DNA of 64,000 bases from Cyclobacteriaceae bacterium (GTDB taxonomy: Bacteria; Bacteroidota; Bacteroidia; Cytophagales; Cyclobacteriaceae): assembly GCA_025055435.1 (NCBI GenBank), contig JANWWN010000004.1, forward strand, positions 1-64,000, in the 5' to 3' direction. Of this stretch, positions 1 through 9,431 are shown one piece after another. The notes under the pieces are model-generated. The model had not been told where the DNA came from. It made no database searches and saw only the letters and a list, made by a program, of their open reading frames with translations. A program made the translations under genes and the position numbers. Within the stretch, counting starts at the first letter, position 1; the number at the start of each line of letters is the position of its first letter.

Positions 1-2139
1 CAGTTTATCAAGAGCCTCATCGGCTGCGTTTTCGTTATCGACATAGGGCTGTCGTTTTACACGCACCTGCAAGCCTTGGGCTTCGTAAGTATGCTTATCG
101 GGTCTTTGCTTCTTAATGGCCTCTTCTGCCTGGTTCGGGTTCTTCAGATAATTCCGCTTAAAGCGGGAAAGCCGCGTGTACCCGGTAAATGCTTCACCCT
201 GGTTGCGCATATCGGGCTGGAAATCAAACTGATGATGTTTTCCCGGAAAGCCGCCAACAGATTTATCCGGTTCCTTTTTACCGGCCTTTATGTTGCCGGC
301 ATAGCGGGCAGCTTTGGCAGCTGATTCGTCGGGCGTACGCACGGGTATGGGTTGCTCCCTGTTGTTCCACAATTTTCCACTCACGCTTCCACCGCCTTTC
401 TTCGGGCGCTTGGCTTTAAGTGCTCCGGTGTACTCTTCGCCCTGATCGCGCTGCGAAGGTTTCAAATCAAACAGTCTGTATTTACCCGGAAAGTTTCCAG
501 GTAATTCAACCGGCATTTTGCCCTGTACAGGTTGTTGGTTATTGTTCCACATTTTGCCACTTATGCTGCCACCACCTTTTTGTGGCTTACGGGCTTTTAT
601 CGAACCAGTATATCCTTCGCCCTGATCGCCAAATACCTTACGTCCGCGAATGTTGCCGGAATAGGTATCTATTCTGCGCGCTCCTATGCCGGGTGTCTTG
701 CCAGGAACGGGCTGACCGCGGTTATTCCATAACTGACCACTTATGCTCCCACCACCTTTTTGCGGCTTGCGGGCTTTTATCGAACCGGTATATCCTTCGC
801 CCTGATCACCAAATACCTTACGTCCGCGAATGTTGCCGGAGTAGGTATCTATTCTACGCGCTCCTATGCCGGGTGTCTTGCCGGGAACGGGCTGACCGCG
901 GTTATTCCATAACTGACCGCTTATACTTCCCCCTCCCTTCAGTGGTTTGCGTGCTTTAATTGTGCCGGCAAAGCCAATGCCCTGATCAGCAAATGTTTTT
1001 CTTCCGCGCATATTTCCGCTCCAGGTATCTATGCCTTTGGCATTTTTCCCTGGCAATCGTGGTGGCAAGGGTGAGGTTTGCACTCTTTTTTCTCCGGGCC
1101 GAGTAATCGTTTTATAACCCCCTCCGGGCAATGTTCCCCGGTAAGGCCGGTCACCTTGTTGTTGTCTTGAAAGCCGGGGTGGATGTACCGGCTGCCCGGT
1201 TTGCTCGATTTTAGATTTACTTGAAAAATTCCGTCCTCTGATTTTTCTGCCTGCAATATCGCCCTGCCAGGCGCGTCCTGTTCGGGTAGCTGAAATGTAG
1301 CCACCCAGCGGAGGTCCTTTGTAGGGACGATCGCCTACCCGCTTCCTTCCATAATAAGGTGTTGTGGTCGGTTCCTGAACCGGCGGCCTCGGAGACTCAT
1401 AGTTTTTTGTTCGTAATCTTCTTCCGGCTATGTCGCCAATATAGGCCCGCTCGCCTTTTTGTTTGCGGTTCCAGAAACCGGCATAGGGATTAATGCTTTT
1501 ACGTGTGATATACGGCCGTGAGGCCGAAGCAGGGACTACACGTTTCTTTTTGCGCGGAGGCTCATCCAGACTTGGCGATGAAAGGTTTCGTGCAATGATG
1601 GACTTGTTCGACACAACGCGTTGTTCGGAGCGCTGCGGATTTCGGGAAGGATTATGAACATAACGACCGGTTTGCGGATAAACATTGCGCGTACGACCGG
1701 TAGCTGAGCGCACATAAACACGGGTCGGCTTTACTGCCCGCCATTTTTCCTGCGACCTGTCGGGGGTGGGCGATGGATTGTGCACGAATCTTCCGCGTTG
1801 CGGATATACGTTGCGTGTGCGGCCGGTTGCCGAACGCACGGTAAGCCGGTTGCCGGCCGCATTACCTTTCCAGGCCTTTTCTTCTGATGGCCTTCCGGAA
1901 TAAACGGGCCGGATAGGCTTGCCCGTTTTACCGGCCGGTTGTGATTTTGCGGCTGGCGATTTCCGGGCGGGAATTATCCGCTGCAAAACGCCGCCTTGTT
2001 TTTGACTTTTAGATGATTTGGGTTTAAAGCGGGTCTCTCGCGTAGTTCGCACCGGCTGATCGCCCTTGGTATTTTGTGCCCAGGCTGAAGCGATGGGCAT
2101 ACCTGAAAGCACCATGAAAAGTGCCGTTGCCCTAAGCAT
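1..2139 (-). CDS. Repeat-rich, very basic secreted/surface protein, C-terminus beyond window edge
   Basis: Hand translation of the minus strand is open from ATG at 2139 to base 1 (713 codons, no stop). N-terminus MLRATALFMVLSGMPIASAWAQ looks like a signal peptide. Body is rich in R/K/G/P/Y with repeats such as DTYSGNIRGRKVFGDQGEGYTGSIKARKPQKGGGSISGQLWNNRGQPVPGK. Absent from the ORF track because it lacks a stop in the window. Confidence 0.85.
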   Translation of the reverse strand, partial: MLRATALFMVLSGMPIASAWAQNTKGDQPVRTTRETRFKPKSSKSQKQGGVLQRIIPARKSPAAKSQPAGKTGKPIRPVYSGRPSEEKAWKGNAAGNRLTVRSATGRTRNVYPQRGRFVHNPSPTPDRSQEKWRAVKPTRVYVRSATGRTRNVYPQTGRYVHNPSRNPQRSEQRVVSNKSIIARNLSSPSLDEPPRKKKRVVPASASRPYITRKSINPYAGFWNRKQKGERAYIGDIAGRRLRTKNYESPRPPVQEPTTTPYYGRKRVGDRPYKGPPLGGYISATRTGRAWQGDIAGRKIRGRNFSSKSKIEQTGQPVHPPRLSRQQQGDRPYRGTLPGGGYKTITRPGEKRVQTSPLPPRLPGKNAKGIDTWSGNMRGRKTFADQGIGFAGTIKARKPLKGGGSISGQLWNNRGQPVPGKTPGIGARRIDTYSGNIRGRKVFGDQGEGYTGSIKARKPQKGGGSISGQLWNNRGQPVPGKTPGIGARRIDTYSGNIRGRKVFGDQGEGYTGSIKARKPQKGGGSISGKMWNNNQQPVQGKMPVELPGNFPGKYRLFDLKPSQRDQGEEYTGALKAKRPKKGGGSVSGKLWNNREQPIPVRTPDESAAKAARYAGNIKAGKKEPDKSVGGFPGKHHQFDFQPDMRNQGEAFTGYTRLSRFKRNYLKNPNQAEEAIKKQRPDKHTYEAQGLQVRVKRQPYVDNENAADEALDKL
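361..960 (-). repeat. In-frame 180-bp (60-residue) tandem repeat units inside the basic repeat protein
   Basis: Lines starting at 361, 541, 721 and 901 align in exact 180-bp register (KARKPQKGGGSISGxLWNN). Blocks 601-720 and 781-900 differ at about 5 of 120 positions. Confidence 0.9.
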
Positions 2140-2218
2140 AGAACGATATGTCCGGAACAGGCTCAAAACTGAAATGCGAACAGCTAAGGTAATCAATTTT
2201 GAGGTCTTAACCCTTTTG

Positions 2219-4198
2219 CTAAAACGCCAGGAGTTTGTTTATCGCATCCCGAATTCGGCCTTTTGGTAAAAAATTAGCCTCTAAGGTCGGAGCAAATGGT
2301 ACGGGCGTATCGAGTGAGGCCACCCGCAAAACCGGTGCATCCAGACTGGTAAAGCAGTGTTCGGTAATCCAGGCACTGATTTCTGCACCTATTCCTCCGG
2401 TAAGTGTATCTTCATGCACAATCAGTACCCGGTTCGTTTTCCGAACGGTTTGCTCAACGGCCTCTTTATCCCACGGAAGCAGTGAGCGAAGATCCAGTAC
2501 ATCAGCTGAAACTTCAGGGTAGCCATCGAGGATTTCGAGCGCATAATGAACACCCAAACCATATGTTATAATGGAGAAATCCCTTCCTTCGCGTACCAGC
2601 CTGGCTTTTCCAATCGGAACCGTAAAATAATCATCCGGAACCTGCTCCCTAACCGAGCGATACAGCAATTTATGTTCGAAATACATTACCGGATTAGGGT
2701 CTTCAAAGGCTGCACATAACAGGCCTTTTGCATCATAAGGTGTTGATGGATAAACAATCTTCAAACCGGGGGTGTGAAAAAACCACGCTTCGTTACTTTG
2801 CGAGTGGAATGGCCCTGCGGCTGTTCCTGCCCCCGTGGGCATACGCACCACCACATCGGCATGTTGCCCCCAACGCCAGTGTATTTTGGCCAGGTTGTTT
2901 ACAATTTGGGTCATGCCCTCGGAAACAAAATCAGCAAACTGCATTTCCACCATGGCTTTCATTCCTTTTACCGACAGCCCTAACGCAGCGCCCAAAATAG
3001 CGGACTCACACAACGGGGTGTTACGAACGCGTGCTTTACCAAAGCGCTGCACAAAGCCTTCAGTAATTTTGAATACACCTCCGTACTCGGCTATGTCCTG
3101 GCCCATTAAAACCAAATCCGGATGGCGTTCCATGCTTTGCCACAATCCTTCGCGTATGGCGTCCACAAAACGTTTTTCGGAAGTTTTATCGGATTGTGGC
3201 TTTATTTCTACTGATGTGTGTGGAGCATATACATCATTGAGTTCACGCTCCGTGTCGGGCTCGGGATAGGTTTCGGCAAATGCCACCTTCAATCCGGTTT
3301 CAATTTCTTTCTTTATTTTCTTTTTTATACTGTCTGCCTCCTCAGCGCTCAAAATACCCTGACTCAATAAAAATTTTTCATAGTTTTCAACCGGGTCTTT
3401 CTTTGCCCATTCTTCCATCAGGGTTTTAGGCACATACCTGGTTCCCGAAGCTTCTTCGTGTCCGCGCATGCGGAATGTGATGCATTCCAACAGTACGGGC
3501 CTCGGTTTTTCACGGATAGAAGCTGCCAGTTCCTGAACGGTTGTATAAACTTCAAGGATATTATTTCCATCCACCTGAACTCCTTCGATACCATATCCAA
3601 TAGCCTTATCGGTAAAACTTTTACAACGAAACTGCTCACTGCTGGGGGTGGAAAGTCCGTAGCCGTTGTTTTCAATCAGAAAAATCACCGGTAAATCCCA
3701 TACGGCAGCAACGTTCACCGCTTCGTGAAAATCGCCTTCACTGGTTCCGCCATCTCCGTTAAACACCACGGTAACTTTTTTCTCATTCTTCAGCACGCTG
3801 GCTAATGCGATGCCATCGGCCACACCGTTCTGCGGGCCCAGGTGAGAAATCATGCCTACGATGTGGTGTGTTTTCGTTCCGAAGTGAAACGACCGGTCGC
3901 GGCCCTTGGTATAGCCGTGCAGGGTGCCCTGCCATTGCGCAAAGAGGCGGTCCAGAGGAAGTTTTCGCGAGGTAAAGACGCCCAGATTTCGGTGCATAGG
4001 CAAGATAAACTCATCCGGTTCAAGCGCTTCGGCTACACCTACTGCAATAGCCTCCTGGCCAATACCGCTAAACCATTTGCTGATTTTATTCTGCCGCAGC
4101 AGAACCAGCATTTTTTCTTCGATAAGGCGGGGTCTTAATAATGCCTCATAAAGCGCCCTGAGCTGGCTGTCGGTTAAAGATTTACGTTGAAAATTCAT
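2219..4198 (-). CDS. 2-oxoacid (2-oxoisovalerate-type) dehydrogenase E1, alpha and beta subunits fused
   Basis: 659 aa. N-terminal half is E1-alpha-like (GIGQEAIAVGVAEAL, GDGGTSEGDFHEAVNVAAVW); C-terminal half is E1-beta-like (MGQDIAEYGGVFKITEGF, VEMQFADFVSEGMTQIVNN). Confidence 0.9.
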   Translation of the reverse strand: MNFQRKSLTDSQLRALYEALLRPRLIEEKMLVLLRQNKISKWFSGIGQEAIAVGVAEALEPDEFILPMHRNLGVFTSRKLPLDRLFAQWQGTLHGYTKGRDRSFHFGTKTHHIVGMISHLGPQNGVADGIALASVLKNEKKVTVVFNGDGGTSEGDFHEAVNVAAVWDLPVIFLIENNGYGLSTPSSEQFRCKSFTDKAIGYGIEGVQVDGNNILEVYTTVQELAASIREKPRPVLLECITFRMRGHEEASGTRYVPKTLMEEWAKKDPVENYEKFLLSQGILSAEEADSIKKKIKKEIETGLKVAFAETYPEPDTERELNDVYAPHTSVEIKPQSDKTSEKRFVDAIREGLWQSMERHPDLVLMGQDIAEYGGVFKITEGFVQRFGKARVRNTPLCESAILGAALGLSVKGMKAMVEMQFADFVSEGMTQIVNNLAKIHWRWGQHADVVVRMPTGAGTAAGPFHSQSNEAWFFHTPGLKIVYPSTPYDAKGLLCAAFEDPNPVMYFEHKLLYRSVREQVPDDYFTVPIGKARLVREGRDFSIITYGLGVHYALEILDGYPEVSADVLDLRSLLPWDKEAVEQTVRKTNRVLIVHEDTLTGGIGAEISAWITEHCFTSLDAPVLRVASLDTPVPFAPTLEANFLPKGRIRDAINKLLAF

Positions 4199-4289
4199 GG
4201 GGCGTAAATTTACTGGCCAGCCGTCATTTCGGAACTACCCTTGCCCTATTTTGGTATTCTCTTCAAAGGGTAAGTATCTTCATGCCCGT

Positions 4290-5534
4290 ATGATTCCCTT
4301 CTCAGAATTTACGCTGGATAACGGACTGCGGGTCATTGTGCATGAGGACCCAAATGTAGAGATTGCCGTGTTGGATGTACTGTACGACGTGGGTGCACGC
4401 GATGAGCATCCGCAAAAAACCGGCTTTGCCCACCTGTTCGAACACCTGATGTTTGGTGGCTCGGTAAACATACCCGATTACGATGAGCCATTGCAAATGG
4501 CAGGAGGTGAAAACAACGCTTTTACCAGTAACGATATCACCAACTATTACGTCGTGCTGCCTGCATCGAATATCGAAACGGCCTTCTGGCTGGAAAGTGA
4601 CCGCATGCTGGGTTTATCGTTCGATCCAAAAGTGCTGGATGTTCAACGCAAGGTAGTGGTTGAAGAGTTTAAGCAGCGTTATCTCAACCAGCCTTACGGT
4701 GATGCCTGGTTGAAATTCCGCCCGCTTGCCTACAAAGTTCATCCCTATCAGTGGGCAACCATTGGTAAAGACCCTTCGCATATTGAGCAGGCCACCATGG
4801 ATGATGTGCGTGAATTTTTTTATTCACATTATATACCCAACAATGCAGTATTGGTGGTTGCCGGAAAAGTTACAGCCGAACAGGCAAGGCGCCTCGCAAC
4901 CGAATGGTTTGGACCCATTCCGTCCCGGCCTAAAAAGCCACGGCACTTACCGCAGGAACCTCCGCAGGTGCACAAACAGTTCCTGAGGACTGAGGCTGCC
5001 GTTCCTGCAAATGCCCTGTATATGGCCTGGCACATGCCGGGCCGGTTCGATGACCAATATTATCCGGCCGAATTGCTGAGTGACCTGCTGGGGCGCGGTG
5101 AATCGAGTCGGTTATATGTGGAACTGGTGAAAGAAAAAGAGTTATTTACATCAATTTCTGCCTATGTTACGGGTTCGATTGACCCGGGACTTCTTGTTGT
5201 AAGCGGCAGGTTGAAACGCGGTATAACACCGGAACAGGGTGAGGAAGCCGTTCAGCACATTATTACTGATTTACTGCAGAAGGGCATCACCGAAAAAGAG
5301 CTCACGAAAGTGAAAAACCAAATGCTCATGTCGTTGGAGTTTGAGGAAGTGGAAGTACTGAATCGTGCCATCAATCTTGCTTTTGCAAGTTTATCCGGTG
5401 ACACCGGACGGGTGAATTGGGAGCGAAACCGTTACCAGCAGTTAACTGTTCATGCACTGCAGGAAACTGCCCACCGGTTGCTGACGGAAAAGAATTGTTC
5501 GGTAATGCATTATTGCTCAACTTCTGCCGCATGA
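4290..5534 (+). CDS. M16 family zinc metallopeptidase (pitrilysin-like)
   Basis: Motif HLFEHLMFGG (HxxEH) near the N-terminus. ATG at 4290 (MIPFSEFTLDNGLRVIVHEDP) is more plausible than the 4197 extension. Confidence 0.88.
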   Translation: MIPFSEFTLDNGLRVIVHEDPNVEIAVLDVLYDVGARDEHPQKTGFAHLFEHLMFGGSVNIPDYDEPLQMAGGENNAFTSNDITNYYVVLPASNIETAFWLESDRMLGLSFDPKVLDVQRKVVVEEFKQRYLNQPYGDAWLKFRPLAYKVHPYQWATIGKDPSHIEQATMDDVREFFYSHYIPNNAVLVVAGKVTAEQARRLATEWFGPIPSRPKKPRHLPQEPPQVHKQFLRTEAAVPANALYMAWHMPGRFDDQYYPAELLSDLLGRGESSRLYVELVKEKELFTSISAYVTGSIDPGLLVVSGRLKRGITPEQGEEAVQHIITDLLQKGITEKELTKVKNQMLMSLEFEEVEVLNRAINLAFASLSGDTGRVNWERNRYQQLTVHALQETAHRLLTEKNCSVMHYCSTSAA

Positions 5535-6013
5535 ACTTTCGCGTAGGTTTTGGATTTGATGTACATCCTTTGAAAGAAAATCATCCTTTCTACCTGGGTG
5601 GCATCCGGCTGGAGTCGGCCAAAGGTGCAGCCGGACACTCGGATGCCGATGTGCTGCTTCATGCACTTTGCGATGCTCTTCTGGGGGCTGCCGGATTGCG
5701 CGACATTGGCTTCCACTTTCCTAACACCGACCCGCAATGGAAGGGAAAAGACAGCCGGTATTTTCTGCAGGAAGTAATGCAAAAACTTAAAGAAAAAGGC
5801 TGGCAGGTAGTAAATGTGGATTGCACGGTTTGTCTGGAAAGGCCAAAAATCAATCCGCATATTCCTGCGATGAAAGCCGTGTTAGCACCGCTGCTGGGCA
5901 TCGGTGAGGATGCCGTTTCGATTAAAGCCACCACCAATGAGCAACTGGGTTATGTTGGCCGCGAAGAGGGTGTGTGTGCATATGCCGTATGCCTCATTCA
6001 GCAAGCATTATGA
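5531..6013 (+). CDS. ispF: 2-C-methyl-D-erythritol 2,4-cyclodiphosphate synthase
   Basis: MNFRVGFGFDVHPL...GAAGHSDADVLLHALCDALLGAAGLRDIGFHFP; start overlaps the upstream stop (ATGA). Confidence 0.95.
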   Translation: MNFRVGFGFDVHPLKENHPFYLGGIRLESAKGAAGHSDADVLLHALCDALLGAAGLRDIGFHFPNTDPQWKGKDSRYFLQEVMQKLKEKGWQVVNVDCTVCLERPKINPHIPAMKAVLAPLLGIGEDAVSIKATTNEQLGYVGREEGVCAYAVCLIQQAL

Positions 6014-6672
6014 ATATCAAACCATTGTTAACAGCAGATGGTAGCCATACGCTTTATCTGGAAGAGCTGGATGAAACCTACCATTCACGGCACGGAGCAC
6101 TTCAGGAATCGCTGCATGTGTTTATCCAAAACGGCCTGGAGTTTGTGGTTCGCTCAGGCCTTCAAAATATTTTTCTTTTAGAAGTTGGTTTCGGAACCGG
6201 ACTGAATGCCTGGCTCACTTTTCAGGCAGCCCTGGCGCAGGGTATTACGGTGCATTATACCTGCGTAGAGCCCTTCCCACTACCGGAAGCGATATGGTCA
6301 AACCTAAATTATGCACCGGCTGAACAGCAAAATGATTTCGCTCTGCTGCATCGCAGCGAGTGGAACAGAACCGTATCGCTTAATCAGCATTTTGAACTTA
6401 CCAAGCTGCAAACCACCATTCAGGAAGTGCGTATACCTGAATCCCATTTTCATCTTGTTTACTTCGATGCTTTTGCTCCTTCCAAACAGCCTGAACTCTG
6501 GACCCCTGATGTGCTTGCCAAAACAACGGCATCGTTACAACACCAAGGCGTGTGGGTAACCTACTCGGCTAAAGGCGAAGTGCGCAGAAGCCTGATGCAA
6601 TGCGGAATGACCGTTGAACGTTTACCCGGACCGCCCGGCAAAAAGCATATGCTGCGGGCGGTTAAGCACTAA
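6010..6672 (+). CDS. mnmD: Stand-alone MnmD-type tRNA 5-methylaminomethyl-2-thiouridine methyltransferase
   Basis: VGFGTGLNAWLT SAM-binding motif, YFDAFAPSKQPELWT, TYSAKGEVRRSLMQCGMTVERLPGPPGKKHMLRA; no FAD domain. Confidence 0.88.
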   Translation: MNIKPLLTADGSHTLYLEELDETYHSRHGALQESLHVFIQNGLEFVVRSGLQNIFLLEVGFGTGLNAWLTFQAALAQGITVHYTCVEPFPLPEAIWSNLNYAPAEQQNDFALLHRSEWNRTVSLNQHFELTKLQTTIQEVRIPESHFHLVYFDAFAPSKQPELWTPDVLAKTTASLQHQGVWVTYSAKGEVRRSLMQCGMTVERLPGPPGKKHMLRAVKH

Positions 6673-6723
6673 CGTAACTTCGGTTGCATATTACTCCATG
6701 ATTCGCAAACTTAAAGGCTTGAA

Positions 6724-9420
6724 ATGCGGCAGTTGTGTGCATTCATATGTTTTCTGTCAGGTGTACTGGTTGTGTATGCGCAGATGCCTTTTAACCAGGC
6801 AATAACCATTCGTCCAAACGAGCTGCCCTTATCGTTTTCCGATTTTGTAATAAAAGCAGAGCAAGAGGGAAAAATAAAGTTTTTCTATAACCCCGATTGG
6901 GTTGTGCATTTGTACATTGAACAACCCTACGAAAACATGCCCGTAGGCCGAATACTTGAGCAGATACTGACGGATTCGGATATCCGCTATTTTCCTTTGG
7001 CCGACTATGGTATTATCCTGGTAAAAGATCCCACCATAGCTATGGTGCGCGCTAAATTATTGGAAGAGGCAACTGCCAGGAAAAGAAGTGTTCAACGGGT
7101 GGTTATTGGTAACCCTGTTGAATACCGAACGGGGAAAAAAGTACAGCTGGAAGGCCGGCTTACGGATGATAAAACAGGTTTCCCGGTAAAAAATGCCACT
7201 ATCGAGGTGTTAACAGCGCAAACCGGCACTTCAACATCGGAGCAGGGACAGTTTACACTAACCTTGACTGCCGGAACCCATGTACTCAGTGTGCGTCATA
7301 ACAACTATGCGGAGAAGGTACTTGATCTGGAAATCTATTCGAATGGCAAGGTAGATTTTGTGCTGGAAGAAGTGCCTGTCATGCTGGATGAAGTTGTGGT
7401 TACCGATCAGGCTGTTGTTAACTCATCCCTTACCACCACCACCCTGAAGGTTACCGATCTGAAGCGCTCTCCGGTTTTTTTAGGCGAAGTGGATATTGTC
7501 CGGCAGCTTCAGAATCAACCGGGTGTTACATCGGTTGGTGAGGTAGCCGGTGGTTTTAATGTTCGTGGTGGCGGACCCGATCAAAATCTGATTTTGTATG
7601 ATGGAATTCAGGTGTTCAACACAACGCATGCCTTAGGTTTTTTTTCGGCATTCAACGCCGATGCCGTCCAGCGTGTGCGGTTTTATAAAGGAAGTATTCC
7701 GGCTGAATTCGGCGGAAGGGCCTCTTCAGTTTTGGAGGTAACATCACGCGAAGGCGATCCGAATCGTTGGAAAGGAAGCGGAGGTATTGGCTTTCTATCT
7801 TCTTTCTTTTCACTGGGCGGCCCCCTAAAGAAGGAAAAAACCACGCTGATGACTTCCGTTCGTTCAACCTACAGTGATTGGGTGCTCAATACGATTAATT
7901 CAAACTATACTTCACTGAAGAACAGCTTGCTTTCATTTTACGATGGATCGGTTAAACTGACCCACAATTTTTCCGAAAAATCGAAACTAACTTTCTCCGG
8001 TTACCTCAGTCGCGACCGCATGCGACTGATAACCGATACCTTATTTCAATGGAACAATGCCCTAGGCAGTATAAGCTTCAGTCGTAACGTAAATCCCCGC
8101 TTTTACTACACACTGCAGGTTGGAACCGGCACTTACGCCTATCGTGTGGAGGAACCCGCTATGCTCAATGCCTTTCGGCTATCCTATTCGATGTTCTATC
8201 CTTCTTTCCGGGCCGATTTCAGCTATGGCGATGACCTTCCGCTGAACTTCGGACTTCAGGGCACCTGGTACACTTTTTATCCCGGGGTACTCAAGCCCCT
8301 CTCTCCGGCTTCGAATGTGCCGGAGCAATCCGTTCCTGCCGAAAGAGCTGTGGAAGCTGCTCCATATGTGGGTAAATCTTTTCAGGTTATACCTCGTCTC
8401 AATGTTGACTTGGGGCTTCGATATGCCTTGTATGCGCAGATGGGACCGGATACGGTTTTCACCTATCAACCCGATGTGCCGAGGGAAGAGGAATATATCA
8501 ACGGGTTCAGAACCTATGGCAGCGGAAAGGTTATCCGTTTTTATCAGGGTGCCGAACCCCGCATTTCAGCCGTGTATAAATTATCCGAAACACGTTCGGT
8601 AAAGGCCGGCTTTAACCGGATGTATCAGTTCGTACATCTGATTAGTAATACGTTGGCTGTTACCCCTGCTGATATCTGGAAACTGAGCGATACATATATC
8701 CAGCCTCAGCGCACTGATCATATTTCGGCCGGATATTTTCAAATTTTAAATGATAATCTTTTTGAGATTTCTGCCGAGGGCTTCTATAAGCACATGGTTA
8801 ATGTACTGGACTTCAAGGACGGGGCACTTCTCATTCTCAATAACAAACTGGAAACAGCCCTTCTTCCGGGAACAGGAAGGGCTTATGGTATAGAGCTTTC
8901 GGCAACCAAAAACCGCGGACGCTTACAGGGAAATATCAATTACACCTTTTCGCGTTCCTTACGGAAAATAAACGGTCGCTTTGACTCCGAAAAAATCAAC
9001 AACGGAAGCTGGTTTCCGGCTAATTTCGACCAGCCTCATATTGTTAACCTTAGCTGGCGATACGGTATAAGCCGCAGGCACTTCTTTTCCGGGAACTTTA
9101 CCTACCATACCGGCCGACCTCTGTCGCTTCCTGCGCACATTTACTATGTGGATGGTATCGGTATTTCTGATTTCCCGGAACGGAACACCTATCGGCTTAG
9201 GGATTATCACCGGCTGGATCTGGCTTTCATCATCGAGGGCAATCACAAACGAAAAAAAATCTGGGACGGTACGTGGATTGTTTCGTTTTACAATGTGTAC
9301 GCCCGGAAAAATCCTTACTCGGTTTTTTTCCGGGAAGACGAATATGGCATTCTTAAGCCCTATCAACTTGCCGTAATCGGAACGATTGTTCCTTCGGTAA
9401 CTTATATGCTTAAGTTTTAA
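6724..9420 (+). CDS. TonB-dependent receptor with STN-like and carboxypeptidase-regulatory-like N-terminal domains
   Basis: 898 aa; regulatory-like domain GRLTDDKTGFPVKNATIEVL, plug FNVRGGGPDQNLILYDGIQVFNTTHALGFFSAFNADAVQRVRFYKGSIPAEFGGRASSVLEV, long beta-barrel-like C-terminus. Confidence 0.9.
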   Translation: MRQLCAFICFLSGVLVVYAQMPFNQAITIRPNELPLSFSDFVIKAEQEGKIKFFYNPDWVVHLYIEQPYENMPVGRILEQILTDSDIRYFPLADYGIILVKDPTIAMVRAKLLEEATARKRSVQRVVIGNPVEYRTGKKVQLEGRLTDDKTGFPVKNATIEVLTAQTGTSTSEQGQFTLTLTAGTHVLSVRHNNYAEKVLDLEIYSNGKVDFVLEEVPVMLDEVVVTDQAVVNSSLTTTTLKVTDLKRSPVFLGEVDIVRQLQNQPGVTSVGEVAGGFNVRGGGPDQNLILYDGIQVFNTTHALGFFSAFNADAVQRVRFYKGSIPAEFGGRASSVLEVTSREGDPNRWKGSGGIGFLSSFFSLGGPLKKEKTTLMTSVRSTYSDWVLNTINSNYTSLKNSLLSFYDGSVKLTHNFSEKSKLTFSGYLSRDRMRLITDTLFQWNNALGSISFSRNVNPRFYYTLQVGTGTYAYRVEEPAMLNAFRLSYSMFYPSFRADFSYGDDLPLNFGLQGTWYTFYPGVLKPLSPASNVPEQSVPAERAVEAAPYVGKSFQVIPRLNVDLGLRYALYAQMGPDTVFTYQPDVPREEEYINGFRTYGSGKVIRFYQGAEPRISAVYKLSETRSVKAGFNRMYQFVHLISNTLAVTPADIWKLSDTYIQPQRTDHISAGYFQILNDNLFEISAEGFYKHMVNVLDFKDGALLILNNKLETALLPGTGRAYGIELSATKNRGRLQGNINYTFSRSLRKINGRFDSEKINNGSWFPANFDQPHIVNLSWRYGISRRHFFSGNFTYHTGRPLSLPAHIYYVDGIGISDFPERNTYRLRDYHRLDLAFIIEGNHKRKKIWDGTWIVSFYNVYARKNPYSVFFREDEYGILKPYQLAVIGTIVPSVTYMLKF

Positions 9421-9431
9421 AGCGATATGCG

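Noticed and set aside
420-959. Plus-strand 179-aa ORF with internal repeats, and overlapping 532-732 ORF
   Set aside because: Antisense shadow of the 180-bp coding repeat; the minus-strand frame gives a continuous 713-codon protein with signal peptide.
361-960. 180-bp periodic repeats as a possible CRISPR or satellite array
   Set aside because: Repeats are contiguous, in-frame and protein-coding, with no spacer structure.
1029-1721. Minus-strand ORFs 1029-1304 and 1536-1721 from the track
   Set aside because: Off-frame relative to the long repeat-protein frame; low-quality translations.
2728-3269. Plus-strand ORFs opposite the E1 gene (2728-3000, 2774-2983, 2835-3269)
   Set aside because: Antisense to a clearly assigned conserved enzyme; no recognisable protein features. 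The same applies to most short antisense ORFs in the track.
4197-4289. N-terminal extension of the M16 peptidase
   Set aside because: Overlaps the divergent E1 gene start region; M16 homology begins at MIPFSEFTLDNGL.
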